Both the position numbers and the translations under genes were made by a program. DNA of 64,000 nucleotides, taken from NCBI RefSeq assembly GCF_900184735.1, contig NZ_LT855386.1, positions 124,001-188,000 on the forward strand. Reading direction: 5' to 3'. The notes beneath the pieces are model-generated. The model worked only from the letters and a program-made list of their open reading frames with translations. It made no database searches and was not told the origin of the DNA. Source of the stretch: Paucisalibacillus globulus (lineage in GTDB: Bacteria > Bacillota > Bacilli > Bacillales > Amphibacillaceae). This document shows, piece by piece, positions 18,835 through 28,528 of this stretch (its first letter is position 1; each line of letters begins with the position of its first letter).

Positions 18835-20433
18835 CTAATCTTCCCCAATCCAGCCTCGAAGCAGTTTCGCAAATTCTTCTGGTTTGTCTTTTGCCATTTT
18901 TTCTAATTGTTTTCTACGTTGAATTGATTCAGTCTCTTCTGTTACCTCAGGTATACTTTCAATAGATTCAGTAACAAATGCCTCTTGACGAATCTCTTCA
19001 ACTTGATTCTTAGGTTTTCTTACAAACAATAAAATAATCAAGATAATAATTATTACTAGAAGAACTGCACCGACAATATACATCCAAAGTGGAATCTGAA
19101 ATCCAGGTTCTTGGATAGCGGTATTGCTACCACTAAATTCTTGGAAAACAATCGATGTTTTTTCTTCTGGTACTATATCTCCATATCCAGCATCGATAGA
19201 AGTTGTAATAATAGAATTTAAGATAGAAGTAATCCCATCCTCAACAACCATCATATCCTGCTGAGATAAGTATTCTGTATCATCATTAGTCCGACTTTTG
19301 ACATTATCAACCGCTACCTGTATTCCTAGGTCACGAACTTTATAAGGACTTTCTACAATTTCCTTATGGATACGATTAAATTCATTATTTATTGTTTCTT
19401 TGATGTATTCGTAATCACCATTTTGACCTTCTTCTGCACCAGGATAATTCGCTATATCACCATCACCAGTAGCTGGGACACCTCCTGCATTTGCACCCTC
19501 GCCAGAATACGTCTCACGAATTGTTTCAATACTAACTGGTAAACCTTCCATATTCTCTGGGTCTGCCGGTTCAACAATTTCTTCTACTCGATTTTCTTGA
19601 GTGAAGTCGATGTCTGCAGTAACTGAAACGATAACATTGTCCATACCTACCATTGTTCCAAGCATTTGCTGTACTCTTCGCTGAAGATCACGTTCAATAT
19701 CTTTTTTCACAGTCTGTTGATAAGTATAGGCATCCTGAAATCCCGGAGAATTCTGAGAATTCTGGTCATAGTATTCAAAATACTGATTCATAATGGTAAT
19801 ATCTTCTGGTTGAAGATTTGGAACAGCCTTCGACACTAGTTGATACAGAGAATTTATTTGATTACCTTCAAATCGATATCCAGGTGCTGTTTCAATTACG
19901 ATTGACGCGCTTGTAGGTTGAGTCGCCTCATTTACAAAGACCGGCTCCTTGGGCATATTAATCATAACCGTAGCGTCATTAATCCCATCAATACTCTTAA
20001 TTAGGTTCGCAAGTTCAGTTTGCATAGCATCAAGCTTCATGATGTTAAATTCATTATCAGTAATCCCCCATGAAGAGTTTTCACTAAAGAATGAATAATC
20101 AATACTGCCACTGTTTGGAATCCCTAGTCCCGCTAAATCAACTAACAATCCGTCAGCTTGTTCACTAGGAACCATTATAGTTGTTCCGCCCTTATCCAGC
20201 TCAAATGGAATGCCTCTAGTTTCTAGTTCTGTCTTTATTTGGCCAACTTCCTGCAAGGATAAATTATTATATAATGGCACATATTTTGTATTCGTCGTAA
20301 ATAATGAAATGACTGCTACTAAAGCAATAACCGCTACGATCGAACCTATTAATAAACCTTTTTGACTTTTCGACCGTTTGGACCAAAAAGTTCTTGCTGT
20401 TTCCTTTAATTTCATTATTTTTTCGTTATTCAT
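18835..20433 (-). CDS. fliF: Flagellar MS-ring protein FliF
   Basis: Membrane ring protein that founds the basal body; 532 residues from the ATG at 20433. It has an N-terminal transmembrane helix (about residues 25-45), ring-building motifs, a periplasmic-type beta-collar insertion rich in Gly/Glu, a second transmembrane helix (IPLWMYIVGAVLLVIIIILI, about 440-465) and a C-terminal FliG-binding tail. The purine-rich site before this ATG is close to it; a TTG 15 bp upstream is the alternative. Confidence 0.95.
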   Translation of the reverse strand: MNNEKIMKLKETARTFWSKRSKSQKGLLIGSIVAVIALVAVISLFTTNTKYVPLYNNLSLQEVGQIKTELETRGIPFELDKGGTTIMVPSEQADGLLVDLAGLGIPNSGSIDYSFFSENSSWGITDNEFNIMKLDAMQTELANLIKSIDGINDATVMINMPKEPVFVNEATQPTSASIVIETAPGYRFEGNQINSLYQLVSKAVPNLQPEDITIMNQYFEYYDQNSQNSPGFQDAYTYQQTVKKDIERDLQRRVQQMLGTMVGMDNVIVSVTADIDFTQENRVEEIVEPADPENMEGLPVSIETIRETYSGEGANAGGVPATGDGDIANYPGAEEGQNGDYEYIKETINNEFNRIHKEIVESPYKVRDLGIQVAVDNVKSRTNDDTEYLSQQDMMVVEDGITSILNSIITTSIDAGYGDIVPEEKTSIVFQEFSGSNTAIQEPGFQIPLWMYIVGAVLLVIIIILIILLFVRKPKNQVEEIRQEAFVTESIESIPEVTEETESIQRRKQLEKMAKDKPEEFAKLLRGWIGED

Positions 20434-20559
20434 GTACTCCCCCGCCAAATTCCAAACAATATAATAAAAACCTTCATATCACTTTATTAATAATACAGTT
20501 GTAAATTTTATTAATTTTATTAAAACTTTGTAAAAGTTTCCGATATATATGATAGAAGG

Positions 20560-20859
20560 TTATACTTGCATTCTCATTATCTCGTTATAAGCATCAATTG
20601 CTTTACGTTGTACTTCAACAGTCGCCTGTAATGTAATACTAGCCTTCTGTGCCGTTATCATAACATCATGCAAGTCATCAATTTTCCCTAATGCAAGAGC
20701 CTCTGTTTTCTTATCAGATAAGACCTGTAAGTCATTTACATTGCTTATTGCATTTTTAAGCACATTCGCAAAACTTGCTTGTGCTTTTCCTGGTGAAGTC
20801 TTAAGTGTATTTACATCTTTAACTGCACTAGTATTTATTCCATTTATAGCAAGATTCAT
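20560..20859 (-). CDS. fliE: Flagellar hook-basal body protein FliE
   Basis: Adaptor joining the MS ring to the rod, 99 residues. The C-terminal MITAQKASITLQATVEVQRKAIDAYNEIMRMQV pattern (seen in pieces) is the FliE signature. It lies 11 bp after flgC; a 110-bp gap with only AT-rich sequence separates it from fliF. Confidence 0.97.
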   Translation of the reverse strand: MNLAINGINTSAVKDVNTLKTSPGKAQASFANVLKNAISNVNDLQVLSDKKTEALALGKIDDLHDVMITAQKASITLQATVEVQRKAIDAYNEIMRMQV

Positions 20860-20870
20860 TTGTCTACTCC

Positions 20871-21326
20871 TTATTTACCTATTTCTAATGCTTTCATTAA
20901 CATGCTTTTACTAGCATTAATTGCAGTAATATTTGCTTCGTATGACCTTGTTGCACTCATTAGATCTACCATCTCTTTCAGTGGATCTACATTTGGCATT
21001 TGAACATACCCTGCTTCATTTGCATCTGGATGCGAAGGGTTATAGACAAGTTTAAAAGGCTCTTCATCTTCAACAATTTCTGTTACTTTGACACCAGTAG
21101 CTTTATTGTCTGTGGTACTGGTAGCTTTTTGAAGGAATGTTCGAAAACTTTTGTCCGTTGGCTCAATTTGTACCATTTTTCTACGATACGGTTCGTACTC
21201 ACCATTTTCATTCACTGTTGCTCGAGTCGTATTCGCATTAGCAATATTAGATGAAATAACGTCCATGCGTAACCGCTGCGCTGTAAGAGCACTGCTGCTT
21301 GCATTAAATGCATTGAAAATGGACAT
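20871..21326 (-). CDS. flgC: Flagellar basal-body rod protein FlgC
   Basis: Proximal rod protein, 151 residues. The N-terminal rod signature (SSALTAQRLRMDVISSNIANANTTR) and the C-terminal helix (MVDLMSATRSYEANITAINASKSM) are both intact. The ATG is 2 bp after the flgB stop. Confidence 0.98.
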   Translation of the reverse strand: MSIFNAFNASSSALTAQRLRMDVISSNIANANTTRATVNENGEYEPYRRKMVQIEPTDKSFRTFLQKATSTTDNKATGVKVTEIVEDEEPFKLVYNPSHPDANEAGYVQMPNVDPLKEMVDLMSATRSYEANITAINASKSMLMKALEIGK

Positions 21327-21328
21327 CC

Positions 21329-21724
21329 TTACCTTCCTCCTTTAATTACCGTTTGTAAACTATTAAACTTACCATTTATTCGATCTACTAAACTTTGATA
21401 ATAAATTTGGTTCTGTGCTAATTCCGCCATTTCTTTATCAATATCCACATTGTTACCATTATGATTAAATGTTGTATTATTTCTTTGAACTGTTTGATAG
21501 GATAATCGTTGGTCAAGATCAAAAGATAAATGCCTTGGGTGTGTTCTCTTAGCAGCTATTGAACTTGATAACTCATTTTGAAGCACATCCTTAAAAACGA
21601 CATCTTTCGCTTTATAATTAGGAGTATCGACATTAGCAATATTGGAAGCAATCGTCTGATTTTTAATAGAAGAATAATTTAGTGATTGTTGTAAAGTATT
21701 AATCGTTCCACTAAACAGATTCAT
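21329..21724 (-). CDS. flgB: Flagellar basal-body rod protein FlgB
   Basis: Rod protein of 131 residues and first gene of the 30-gene flagellar/chemotaxis operon. The signature QTIASNIANVDTPNYKAKDV is near residues 23-42, with a C-terminal coiled-coil helix. A ribosome binding site AAAGGTGGG precedes the ATG. The promoter region lies in the 404-bp gap upstream. Confidence 0.98.
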   Translation of the reverse strand: MNLFSGTINTLQQSLNYSSIKNQTIASNIANVDTPNYKAKDVVFKDVLQNELSSSIAAKRTHPRHLSFDLDQRLSYQTVQRNNTTFNHNGNNVDIDKEMAELAQNQIYYQSLVDRINGKFNSLQTVIKGGR

Positions 21725-22015
21725 TCAAAACCCACCTTTTTGTAAAAAAATACATTAAAACGGACATAAAAAATAAATTGTATACGAATATTGTAATTTA
21801 TATCTGGGATAAAGTCTATCAAAATTCGACAGAATTCTAATAGTTACGTCAAAACAGGAGCTTAATACTAGGTATATTTTACTATAAAAAGTCGTATTGA
21901 GATTAAGTTGTTTAGAACTTTAGTATTTAAGTAAGTAAATAATTGTAGAAATTTGTAAAAAATGGGTGGTTAAGGATATTCATTATAGTCCATTTTATCT
22001 ACAAAATTCTGTAGA
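21725..22015. other. Gene-free AT-rich control region upstream of flgB
   Basis: The 404-bp gap between flgB and codY holds the two codY-side hairpins (22016..22122), the candidate fla/che promoter, and two inverted repeats: AATTC-4-GAATT (21823..21836) and CTACA-GAATTTT-based repeat TTCTACAGAATTTTGTAGA (21998..22016). No plausible coding sequence was found here. Confidence 0.6.
21790..21818 (-). promoter_or_regulatory. Candidate SigA-type promoter of the fla/che operon
   Basis: On the minus strand, a -35 box TAGACT (21813..21818) and a -10 box TACAAT (21790..21795) are 17 bp apart, about 65 bp upstream of flgB. A perfect inverted repeat, AATTC-4-GAATT (21823..21836), abuts the -35 box. No SigD-type promoter (TAAA...GCCGATAT) is seen in this gap. 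The assignment is by motif only. Confidence 0.5.
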
Positions 22016-22067
22016 AATTAAAAACTAGCATATCCTAAATAACTTTGGGACATGCTAGTTTTTAATT
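22016..22067. terminator. Long-stem terminator-like hairpin downstream of codY
   Basis: A 16-bp perfect stem (22016..22031 with 22052..22067), core AAAAACTAGCAT / ATGCTAGTTTTT, has a 20-base loop. The A-rich and T-rich ends of the stem would give a U-tract in either direction. It is the second of two hairpins that separate codY from the fla/che promoter. Confidence 0.75.
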
Positions 22068-22083
22068 AAATAATATAAAAACG

Positions 22084-22122
22084 AAAAAAAGAATTCATAG
22101 TTTCTCTATGAATTCTTTTTTT
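22084..22122 (-). terminator. Intrinsic terminator of the xerC-hslVU-codY operon
   Basis: A 10-bp perfect stem GAATTCATAG/CTATGAATTC (22091..22100 and 22106..22115) has a 5-base loop and T-runs on both sides. It lies 7 bp after the codY stop codon. Confidence 0.88.
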
Positions 22123-22128
22123 TATTAC

Positions 22129-22908
22129 TTATCTAGAACGTAACTTTTCTAACTCCACTAAAAACTTATCATTTAGAACTTTGATATATGTTCCTTTCAT
22201 ACCTAGTGAACGTGACTCAATTACTCCAGCACTTTCTAACTTTCTTAATGCATTTACGATTACGGATCTTGTAATACCTACACGGTCAGCAATTTTACTA
22301 GCTACAAGTAAACCTTCGTGACCATTAAGTTCTTCAAAGATATGATCGATTGCTTCTAACTCACTGTAAGAAAGAGAACTGATTGCCATTTGAACAACAG
22401 CTTTACTTCTAGCTTCCATTTCGATTTCTTCTGTCTTTTCATGAAGAATTTCCATACCTACAACCGTAGCTCCATATTCAGCTAACAATAAGTCGTCATC
22501 ATTAAATGTCTCTTTCAATCTTCCGATGATCAGCGTTCCTAGGCGTTCTCCCCCACCAATAATAGGAACAATTGTAGTTAAACCACTTTGAAATAAGTCT
22601 TTGTTTTCCACTGGGAAAACTGTGTATTGGCTATTTATGTCTAAATTTGCTGTTGTTTCATGAATATGGAATAAACCTTCTGTGTATTCTTCAGGGAATT
22701 GTCTTTCTTCAAGCATAGATTTCATACGCTCATTCTCAATTTCTTGATTAATTGCATAACCAAGTAGCTTCCCTCTTCTACTTAAAATGAAAACATTTCC
22801 TTTGATAACGTCTGTCAGTGATGCAGCCATATCGTTGAAGTTTACTGATTTACCTGTTGCTTTTTGCAACATTGAGTTGATTTTTCTTGCGCGATTTAAT
22901 AGTTCCAT
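22129..22908 (-). CDS. codY: GTP-sensing pleiotropic transcriptional repressor CodY
   Basis: Global regulator that binds DNA when branched-chain amino acids and GTP are plentiful; 259 residues, the exact family length. The N-terminal GAF-like ligand domain (about residues 1-155) is joined by a long helix to a winged helix-turn-helix domain ([28 protein letters not shown], about 203-230). It is the last gene of the xerC-hslV-hslU-codY operon, 31 bp after hslU, and sits next to the fla/che operon, which CodY represses in B. subtilis. Confidence 0.98.
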   Translation of the reverse strand: MELLNRARKINSMLQKATGKSVNFNDMAASLTDVIKGNVFILSRRGKLLGYAINQEIENERMKSMLEERQFPEEYTEGLFHIHETTANLDINSQYTVFPVENKDLFQSGLTTIVPIIGGGERLGTLIIGRLKETFNDDDLLLAEYGATVVGMEILHEKTEEIEMEARSKAVVQMAISSLSYSELEAIDHIFEELNGHEGLLVASKIADRVGITRSVIVNALRKLESAGVIESRSLGMKGTYIKVLNDKFLVELEKLRSR

Positions 22909-22939
22909 GTCATGTAATCCTCCATTTTTTTAATTATTA

Positions 22940-24331
22940 TTACAATATGAATTGACTTAAGTCTTTATTTTTAACAATGGTGCTAAGTTTTTGATCGACA
23001 TATTCCGGAGTTATCTCTACCTTCTCCATAGAAACGTCTGGTGCTTCAAATGATAAATCCTCTAATAATTTTTCTAGAATAGTGTGAAGCCTTCTAGCAC
23101 CAATATTATCTGTATCTTGATTTACTTGATAAGCAATTTCCGCAATTCTATTGACAGCTTTGTCAGTAAAAACTACGTTTATACCTTCCGTTTTAAGTAG
23201 AGCTTGATATTGTTTTAAGAGAGCGTTTGATGGTTCATTTAGAATTCGAACAAAGTCATCAACAGAAAGTTTCTCTAACTCTACCCTAATCGGAAATCGC
23301 CCTTGTAATTCCGGTATTAAGTCAGAAGGTTTCGCCATATGAAATGCCCCCGCTGCAATAAATAGCATATGGTCAGTTTTAACAGGTCCGTGTTTGGTTA
23401 CGACAGTAGACCCTTCTACAATCGGTAGGATATCACGTTGCACACCTTCTCGAGATACATTCGGTGAGTTATCATGCTTACCAGCAATTTTATCAATTTC
23501 ATCAATAAAAATAATACCAGATTGTTCTGCCCTAGTTATTGCTTCTTGAGAGACTTCTTCCATATCAACAAGTTTTTGTGCCTCTTGTTGCGTCAGAACT
23601 TTTCTGGCTTCAGACACAGGAAGCTTTCGTTTCTTCTTCTTCTTCGGCATAAATTGGCCTAAAGCATCTTGCATATTCATACCCATTTGTTCCATTCCAG
23701 AACCTTGTAACATATCGAACATTGATGGTGGAATTTCTTCTATCTCGATCGACACCATATGGTCTTCTAGTTCACCCATTGCAAGTTGATGAGCTACCCT
23801 ACTTCGTTTACTCTTAATTTCTTCATCCTTTTCCGAATCATCATTGTCTTGTTGTGTTCCTTGACCTGAAAATAGCATTTCAAAAGGATTAGAAATGGTT
23901 GACTGTTTTTTCACCTGTGGAACTAATAGCTTGACGAGTTTTTTCTCAGCCTCTTCTTTTGCTTTGTCTAATACTTCACTCATTTTTTCTTCTTTTACCA
24001 TGCGCATAGACATTTCCACTAAATCCCGAACCATCGATTCGACATCGCGCCCAACATAGCCAACCTCTGTAAACTTTGTAGCCTCTAGCTTTACAAATGG
24101 TGCACCAACCAACTTCGCTAAGCGTCTAGCTATTTCAGTCTTACCTACCCCAGTTGGCCCAATCATAAGAATATTTTTCGGAACAATCTCATCTTTGAGT
24201 TTTTCATCCAACAAGGATCTACGGTATCTGTTTCTGAGAGCAACAGCAACCGACTTCTTAGCATTTTGCTGACCAATAATGTAGTTATCAAGTTGGTTAA
24301 CAATTTGTCTCGGAGTATAATCTATCCCCAT
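22940..24331 (-). CDS. hslU: ATP-dependent protease ATPase subunit HslU (ClpY)
   Basis: AAA+ unfoldase of the HslUV (CodWX) protease; 463 residues from ATG 24331 (MGIDYTPRQ), which has GAGGAGG 11 bp upstream. The open frame runs further upstream into hslV, but B. subtilis HslU begins at this point. Walker A GPTGVGKT is at residues 58-65; Walker B is IIFIDEIDK; the insertion (I) domain holds charged, Met-rich sequence; the C-terminal end SQFIL matches the tail that activates HslV. Confidence 0.97.
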   Translation of the reverse strand: MGIDYTPRQIVNQLDNYIIGQQNAKKSVAVALRNRYRRSLLDEKLKDEIVPKNILMIGPTGVGKTEIARRLAKLVGAPFVKLEATKFTEVGYVGRDVESMVRDLVEMSMRMVKEEKMSEVLDKAKEEAEKKLVKLLVPQVKKQSTISNPFEMLFSGQGTQQDNDDSEKDEEIKSKRSRVAHQLAMGELEDHMVSIEIEEIPPSMFDMLQGSGMEQMGMNMQDALGQFMPKKKKKRKLPVSEARKVLTQQEAQKLVDMEEVSQEAITRAEQSGIIFIDEIDKIAGKHDNSPNVSREGVQRDILPIVEGSTVVTKHGPVKTDHMLFIAAGAFHMAKPSDLIPELQGRFPIRVELEKLSVDDFVRILNEPSNALLKQYQALLKTEGINVVFTDKAVNRIAEIAYQVNQDTDNIGARRLHTILEKLLEDLSFEAPDVSMEKVEITPEYVDQKLSTIVKNKDLSQFIL

Positions 24332-24350
24332 ATTTGCAATGGCCTCCTCA

Positions 24351-24896
24351 TTAATCAAGTACTTCCAATGTAATTTGATCATTTGTAAACACACAGATTT
24401 CTCCAGCAATTTTCATTGCAGCAAGTGCAATTTCTTTTGCTGACATATGTTCTGAATAGTTTACAAGAGCCCTACCTGCACTAAGTGCATAGTTTCCACC
24501 TGAGCCAATTGCTAATATACCATCATCAGGCTCAATTACCTCTCCAGTTCCAGATATGAGCAACATGCTTTCTATATTCATTACAATAAGCATTGCTTCT
24601 AACTTCCGTAGCACTTTATCACTACGCCATTCTTGCGCTAATTCAACTGCAGCTCTAGTTAAGTTACCATTAAACGCCTCGAGTTTACCCTCGAATTTTT
24701 CAAACAGGGTAAATGCATCCGCAACAGAACCAGCAAATCCAGCTAAAACTTGGCCATTATACAATCTTCTAACCTTTTTAGCTTTGTGTTTCATAACAAC
24801 GGAATTCCCCAATGTAACCTGACCATCACCACTCATTGCACATTGTCCGTTATGCTGAACAGCAAATATCGTGGTGGCATGAATTTCATGTGCCAA
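24351..24896 (-). CDS. hslV: ATP-dependent protease proteolytic subunit HslV (ClpQ/CodW)
   Basis: Threonine-type protease subunit of HslUV, about 181 residues. The core motif [12 protein letters not shown] and [14 protein letters not shown] are conserved. The start is uncertain: TTG at 24896 has GAGGTGA 5 bp upstream and is used here; GTG at 24905 would add three residues and put Ser at position 2. In B. subtilis the mature enzyme is reported to use an N-terminal Ser. Here either Ser2 (GTG start) or the internal Thr of ATT would have to serve. Confidence 0.93.
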   Translation of the reverse strand: MAHEIHATTIFAVQHNGQCAMSGDGQVTLGNSVVMKHKAKKVRRLYNGQVLAGFAGSVADAFTLFEKFEGKLEAFNGNLTRAAVELAQEWRSDKVLRKLEAMLIVMNIESMLLISGTGEVIEPDDGILAIGSGGNYALSAGRALVNYSEHMSAKEIALAAMKIAGEICVFTNDQITLEVLD

Positions 24897-24913
24897 TAAA
24901 CTCACCTCATCCG

Positions 24914-25831
24914 TTATTCCTGACTTCTTTTTGCTCTAGGATGACTATTTAAATAGATGTTTCGTAAATGATCTTTTGTGACATGGGTATAAATCTGAGT
25001 AGAAGATAAGCTTTCATGTCCCAAGAGTTCTTGAACGGTCCTTAAATCAGCACCTTCATTTAACATATGGGTCGCAAAAGTATGCCTTAACTTATGTGGG
25101 TGGATATTAATTGTAAGCGCAGCTTTTTCTACCATTTTATTTAATATCAATCTTATCCCTCGTGTTGTAATTGGGTTACCTCTTGAGTTAAGGAAAACCG
25201 ATTCAGAATTTGATCCGGACCTTTCTAGTAGTTGTTTTCTACCATCATGTATGTATAATTGTAGAGACTTCTCAGCAAAGCTACCAAAAGGTACGTATCT
25301 TTCTTTATTTCCTTTCCCTTTTACAAGGAGTGTACCAATTGAAAAATCAATATCCTTAAGACGTAGGTTTTGACATTCACTTACCCGAATACCAGTGCCA
25401 TATAGTATCTCTAGCAGTGCTAAATTCCGCTGACCCAAAGGGTCCTCAGTATCATTACTTTCAAAAAGTTTTACCATTTCTTCTTCATATAAAAAGCCTG
25501 GAATGGGCTTAGCCGCTTTGGGTAAAGTAATAAGCGAGAAGTTATTAGAATTTATAATTTCTTCCCTCTCTAAAAACTTGAAGAAAGTACGCAAACTAGA
25601 AATCTTTCTTGATACAGACCTTCTTGAGAACTTCTTATCAAAGAGAGTGGTTAGAAACAAACGAATACATTGCAGGTCAACTTCCTGAAAGGTTTGGATT
25701 CCTTCTTGATATAAAAAAGAAAAGAATTCATCCAAGTCATGATTGTAGTATTCAACTGTGTACGGTGAAGCATTTTTTTCTATTTGCAGATATTCTGTGA
25801 AAAGCTTTTGAAACTGTGTGAAATTTTCCAA
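24914..25831 (-). CDS. xerC: Tyrosine recombinase XerC (CodV)
   Basis: Site-specific recombinase that resolves chromosome dimers at dif together with XerD; 305 residues. The N-terminal SAM-like DNA-binding domain (about 1-95) is followed by the catalytic domain with R149, K173, H246, R249, H272 and the nucleophile Y281. The start codon is TTG at 25831, with GAGGTGA 7 bp upstream. It heads the operon with hslV, hslU and codY. Confidence 0.96.
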   Translation of the reverse strand: MENFTQFQKLFTEYLQIEKNASPYTVEYYNHDLDEFFSFLYQEGIQTFQEVDLQCIRLFLTTLFDKKFSRRSVSRKISSLRTFFKFLEREEIINSNNFSLITLPKAAKPIPGFLYEEEMVKLFESNDTEDPLGQRNLALLEILYGTGIRVSECQNLRLKDIDFSIGTLLVKGKGNKERYVPFGSFAEKSLQLYIHDGRKQLLERSGSNSESVFLNSRGNPITTRGIRLILNKMVEKAALTINIHPHKLRHTFATHMLNEGADLRTVQELLGHESLSSTQIYTHVTKDHLRNIYLNSHPRAKRSQE

Positions 25832-25861
25832 ATACTCACCTCAACCTGACAGCCAACTAAT

Positions 25862-25891
25862 AATATATCACATGTGAATTAGAGATTGCAA
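25862..25891 (-). promoter_or_regulatory. SigA-type promoter of xerC-hslV-hslU-codY
   Basis: Minus-strand -35 TTGCAA (25886..25891) and -10 TATATT (25862..25867) are 18 bp apart, about 30 bp upstream of the xerC TTG. A CodY-box-like 15-mer AATTTTGTTACAATT (25904..25918) lies 12 bp upstream of the -35 box; it differs from the consensus at three positions. Confidence 0.7.
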
Positions 25892-26183
25892 TGAACTTAA
25901 CAAAATTGTAACAAAATTCTGAATTGAGCGCAACACTAAACATTTTCAACCTAAACCTTTTTATCTCAAAGAAATTGCTGTCAAGTAGTTTCTCTTACCA
26001 CTGGATAATTATAGCGATTCACGTATTAATAGTCAACAAAGAACTCTTCATTTTTCGACATTATTCGATACCTACAAATATTTAGAATTAATCACCTATC
26101 TATCATTTTTACCAATTGTTCAAAAATTATAATCTAAAACAATTATAATTCTTTACCCTTTTCAAAAAATGTAAAACATTTTG

Positions 26184-26217
26184 GACTAAAAACAAAAGAC
26201 GCTCAAGGTATGAGCGA
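26184..26217 (-). terminator. Probable terminator of topA
   Basis: On the minus strand, a 6-bp stem CGCTCA-5-TGAGCG is followed by TCTTTTGTTTTT. It starts 6 bp after the topA stop codon. The stem is short, so strength is uncertain. Confidence 0.65.
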
Positions 26218-26222
26218 CTCTG

Positions 26223-28301
26223 TTATCCCTGACTATTCTCTTTATAATCACAGTTTGTACAGACAATTTGTGTATCTTTCTTGTTTTTCTTTTCTACCAA
26301 TAATGAATCACATTTAGGGCATGGTCTAGATATTGGCTTATCCCATGAGACAAAGTCACACTCTGGAAAACGATCACACCCATAGAAAACACGACGTTTC
26401 TTCGACTTACGTTCTACAACATTACCTTCCTTACACTTCGGACATGTAACACCAATCTCTTTCAGGATTGGTTTTGTATTGCGACAATCTGGAAAATTAG
26501 AACAAGCTAAAAATTTACCATAGCGCCCCATCTTGTAAACCATTTCGTGTCCGCAGTTTTCGCAGTCGATACCAGCTGGTTCGTCTTTAATTTCTATTTT
26601 ATCCATTTCCTCCTCAGCCACACTTAAGCGTTCTTGGAATCCATGATAAAAATCATCAATGATATTAACCCACTCTACTTCGCCTTCTTCTATAGCATCT
26701 AGATCATTTTCCATTTTCGCGGTAAATTCAACATCGATAATCTCTGGGAAAAACTCTTTTAATAAATCTACAACAATTGTACCGAGTTCAGACGGTATAA
26801 ATCTCTTATTATCCAATGTCACATATCCACGGCGTTGAATGGTGTCAAGCGTCGGAGCGTAGGTTGATGGTCTACCTATGCCTAACTCCTCCATTGTCTT
26901 AACTAATCTCGCTTCTGTAAAGCGTGGTGGTGGCTGTGTAAAGTGTTGATTAGGATTAATTTCATTGGCATTTACAATCATGCCCTCTTCTAAATTTGGA
27001 AGAAATTTATCGTCCTGCTTTTTATTATCATCAGTACCTTCCACATAAACTTTCATAAATCCTTTAAACTTAACTTTTGAACCCGTCGAACGAAATTCTA
27101 CATTATTATTTTTAAGTGTCACAGTCATGGTATCTAAAATTGCCGATGCCATCTGACTTGCTAAGAAACGTTCCCATATGAGTTTATACAGTCTTAACTG
27201 ATCTCTTGATAACACAGACTTGAGTGAATTCGGTTCTCTTAATACAGAAGTCGGGCGTATTGCCTCATGGGCATCTTGCGCTTTTTCATTTACCTTCTCA
27301 CTTTTATTTATACCTAGGAATTCACTTCCGTACTTATCTTCAATATATCCCTTTGCCTCATCTTTAGCTGTATTAGAGATTCGGGTCGAATCTGTACGCA
27401 TATACGTAATTAGACCAGTAATACCTCCAGCAGATTTACCGAGATCAATACCTTCATATAATTGTTGTGCAATCATCATGGTTTTCCTTGCTCGGAAATT
27501 CAACTTTCTTGCTGCTTCCTGTTGTAAGGAAGATGTGGTAAAAGGCTTCGCAGGGTTACGACGTCTTTCTTTTTTTGTTACTTTATCTATCGTAAACTTT
27601 TTATCTACCAGTTTACTTAATACATCTTTTACTTCTGACTCAGAAGATAACTCCAATTTTTTTCCATCAATTCCGTAAAAGGTACCCTCAAATAATTCTT
27701 TATCCTTTTGAAAGTTTGCTTCTATTGACCAATACTCTTCTGGTTTAAAATTATTAATTTCATTTTCGCGATCAATAATCATTTTAAGGGCTACTGATTG
27801 CACTCGACCAGCACTTAAACCTTTTTTTACTTTTTTCCAAAGTAAAGGACTAATGTTATAACCAACTAATCGGTCGAGTACTCTTCTAGCCTGTTGTGCA
27901 TCTACTAAATCTGTATCAATGGAACGTGGATTTTTAAATGATTCTTTAATTGCATCTTTTGTAATTTCATTAAATACGACTCGACACTTAGAGTTTTCAT
28001 CTACATTTAACGCATGTGCTAAATGCCAAGCAATTGCTTCCCCTTCACGGTCGGGGTCGGCTGCTAGATATATTTTTTTTGCTTTCTTTGCTGATTTCTT
28101 TAAATCCTTTAATATATCACCTTTACCACGAATCGTAATATACTTTAACTTATAACCCTCTTCTACATCAACACCCATTTGACTTTTTGGCAAATCGATA
28201 ACATGTCCCATAGAAGCTTTTACTTTGTATTTTTTCCCTAAATAACGTTCAATCGTTTTCGCTTTTGCAGGTGATTCTACAATTACGAGATAGTCAGCCA
28301 T
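26223..28301 (-). CDS. topA: DNA topoisomerase I
   Basis: Type IA topoisomerase that relaxes negative supercoils; 692 residues. The TOPRIM domain (first about 115 residues, with [13 protein letters not shown]), the catalytic tyrosine Y300 in [11 protein letters not shown], and three C-terminal zinc-ribbon modules (CENCGHEM...[15 protein letters not shown]...[15 protein letters not shown]...CTNCD) are visible. It lies after dprA, as in B. subtilis, but is preceded by two promoter-like sequences and a long leader. Confidence 0.98.
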   Translation of the reverse strand: MADYLVIVESPAKAKTIERYLGKKYKVKASMGHVIDLPKSQMGVDVEEGYKLKYITIRGKGDILKDLKKSAKKAKKIYLAADPDREGEAIAWHLAHALNVDENSKCRVVFNEITKDAIKESFKNPRSIDTDLVDAQQARRVLDRLVGYNISPLLWKKVKKGLSAGRVQSVALKMIIDRENEINNFKPEEYWSIEANFQKDKELFEGTFYGIDGKKLELSSESEVKDVLSKLVDKKFTIDKVTKKERRRNPAKPFTTSSLQQEAARKLNFRARKTMMIAQQLYEGIDLGKSAGGITGLITYMRTDSTRISNTAKDEAKGYIEDKYGSEFLGINKSEKVNEKAQDAHEAIRPTSVLREPNSLKSVLSRDQLRLYKLIWERFLASQMASAILDTMTVTLKNNNVEFRSTGSKVKFKGFMKVYVEGTDDNKKQDDKFLPNLEEGMIVNANEINPNQHFTQPPPRFTEARLVKTMEELGIGRPSTYAPTLDTIQRRGYVTLDNKRFIPSELGTIVVDLLKEFFPEIIDVEFTAKMENDLDAIEEGEVEWVNIIDDFYHGFQERLSVAEEEMDKIEIKDEPAGIDCENCGHEMVYKMGRYGKFLACSNFPDCRNTKPILKEIGVTCPKCKEGNVVERKSKKRRVFYGCDRFPECDFVSWDKPISRPCPKCDSLLVEKKNKKDTQIVCTNCDYKENSQG

Positions 28302-28384
28302 CCTTTTCCTCCTTAACTGAGGTAACGAAAATCTAGTACATTTATCTCCTAAATCATTCGTGTCCTTAAATCACTATACAATTA

Positions 28385-28413
28385 AATGTATGAATAGATA
28401 ATAAAAATGTCAA
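28385..28413 (-). promoter_or_regulatory. Proximal candidate promoter of topA
   Basis: Minus-strand -35 TTGACA (28408..28413) and -10 TACATT (28385..28390) are 17 bp apart, about 85 bp upstream of the topA ATG. The -35 box is perfect; the -10 box matches at four of six positions. Confidence 0.6.
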
Positions 28414-28470
28414 CATTTTCAGATTTTAAATCCGAAATTAATAAGTATTCGTTTTATTAAATCCTCACCT

Positions 28471-28499
28471 ATATTAAATATATACGGTATATTTGTCAA
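28471..28499 (-). promoter_or_regulatory. Distal candidate promoter of topA
   Basis: Minus-strand -35 TTGACA (28494..28499) and -10 TAATAT (28471..28476) are 17 bp apart. It lies 170 bp upstream of the topA ATG and 30 bp inside the gap after the dprA stop. With the proximal promoter it would give a tandem arrangement. Confidence 0.65.
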
Positions 28500-28528
28500 A
28501 CATACGAATAATTTCCAAGAGCAAGTTT

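Larger units (their letters stand above)
25832..26222. other. 391-bp gene-free gap where trmFO is expected
   Basis: In B. subtilis, trmFO (gid) lies between topA and xerC. Here the gap holds the xerC promoter on the left and the topA terminator on the right. The middle (about 25920-26175) is AT-rich with stops in all frames; I see no trmFO fragment. Confidence 0.7.
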
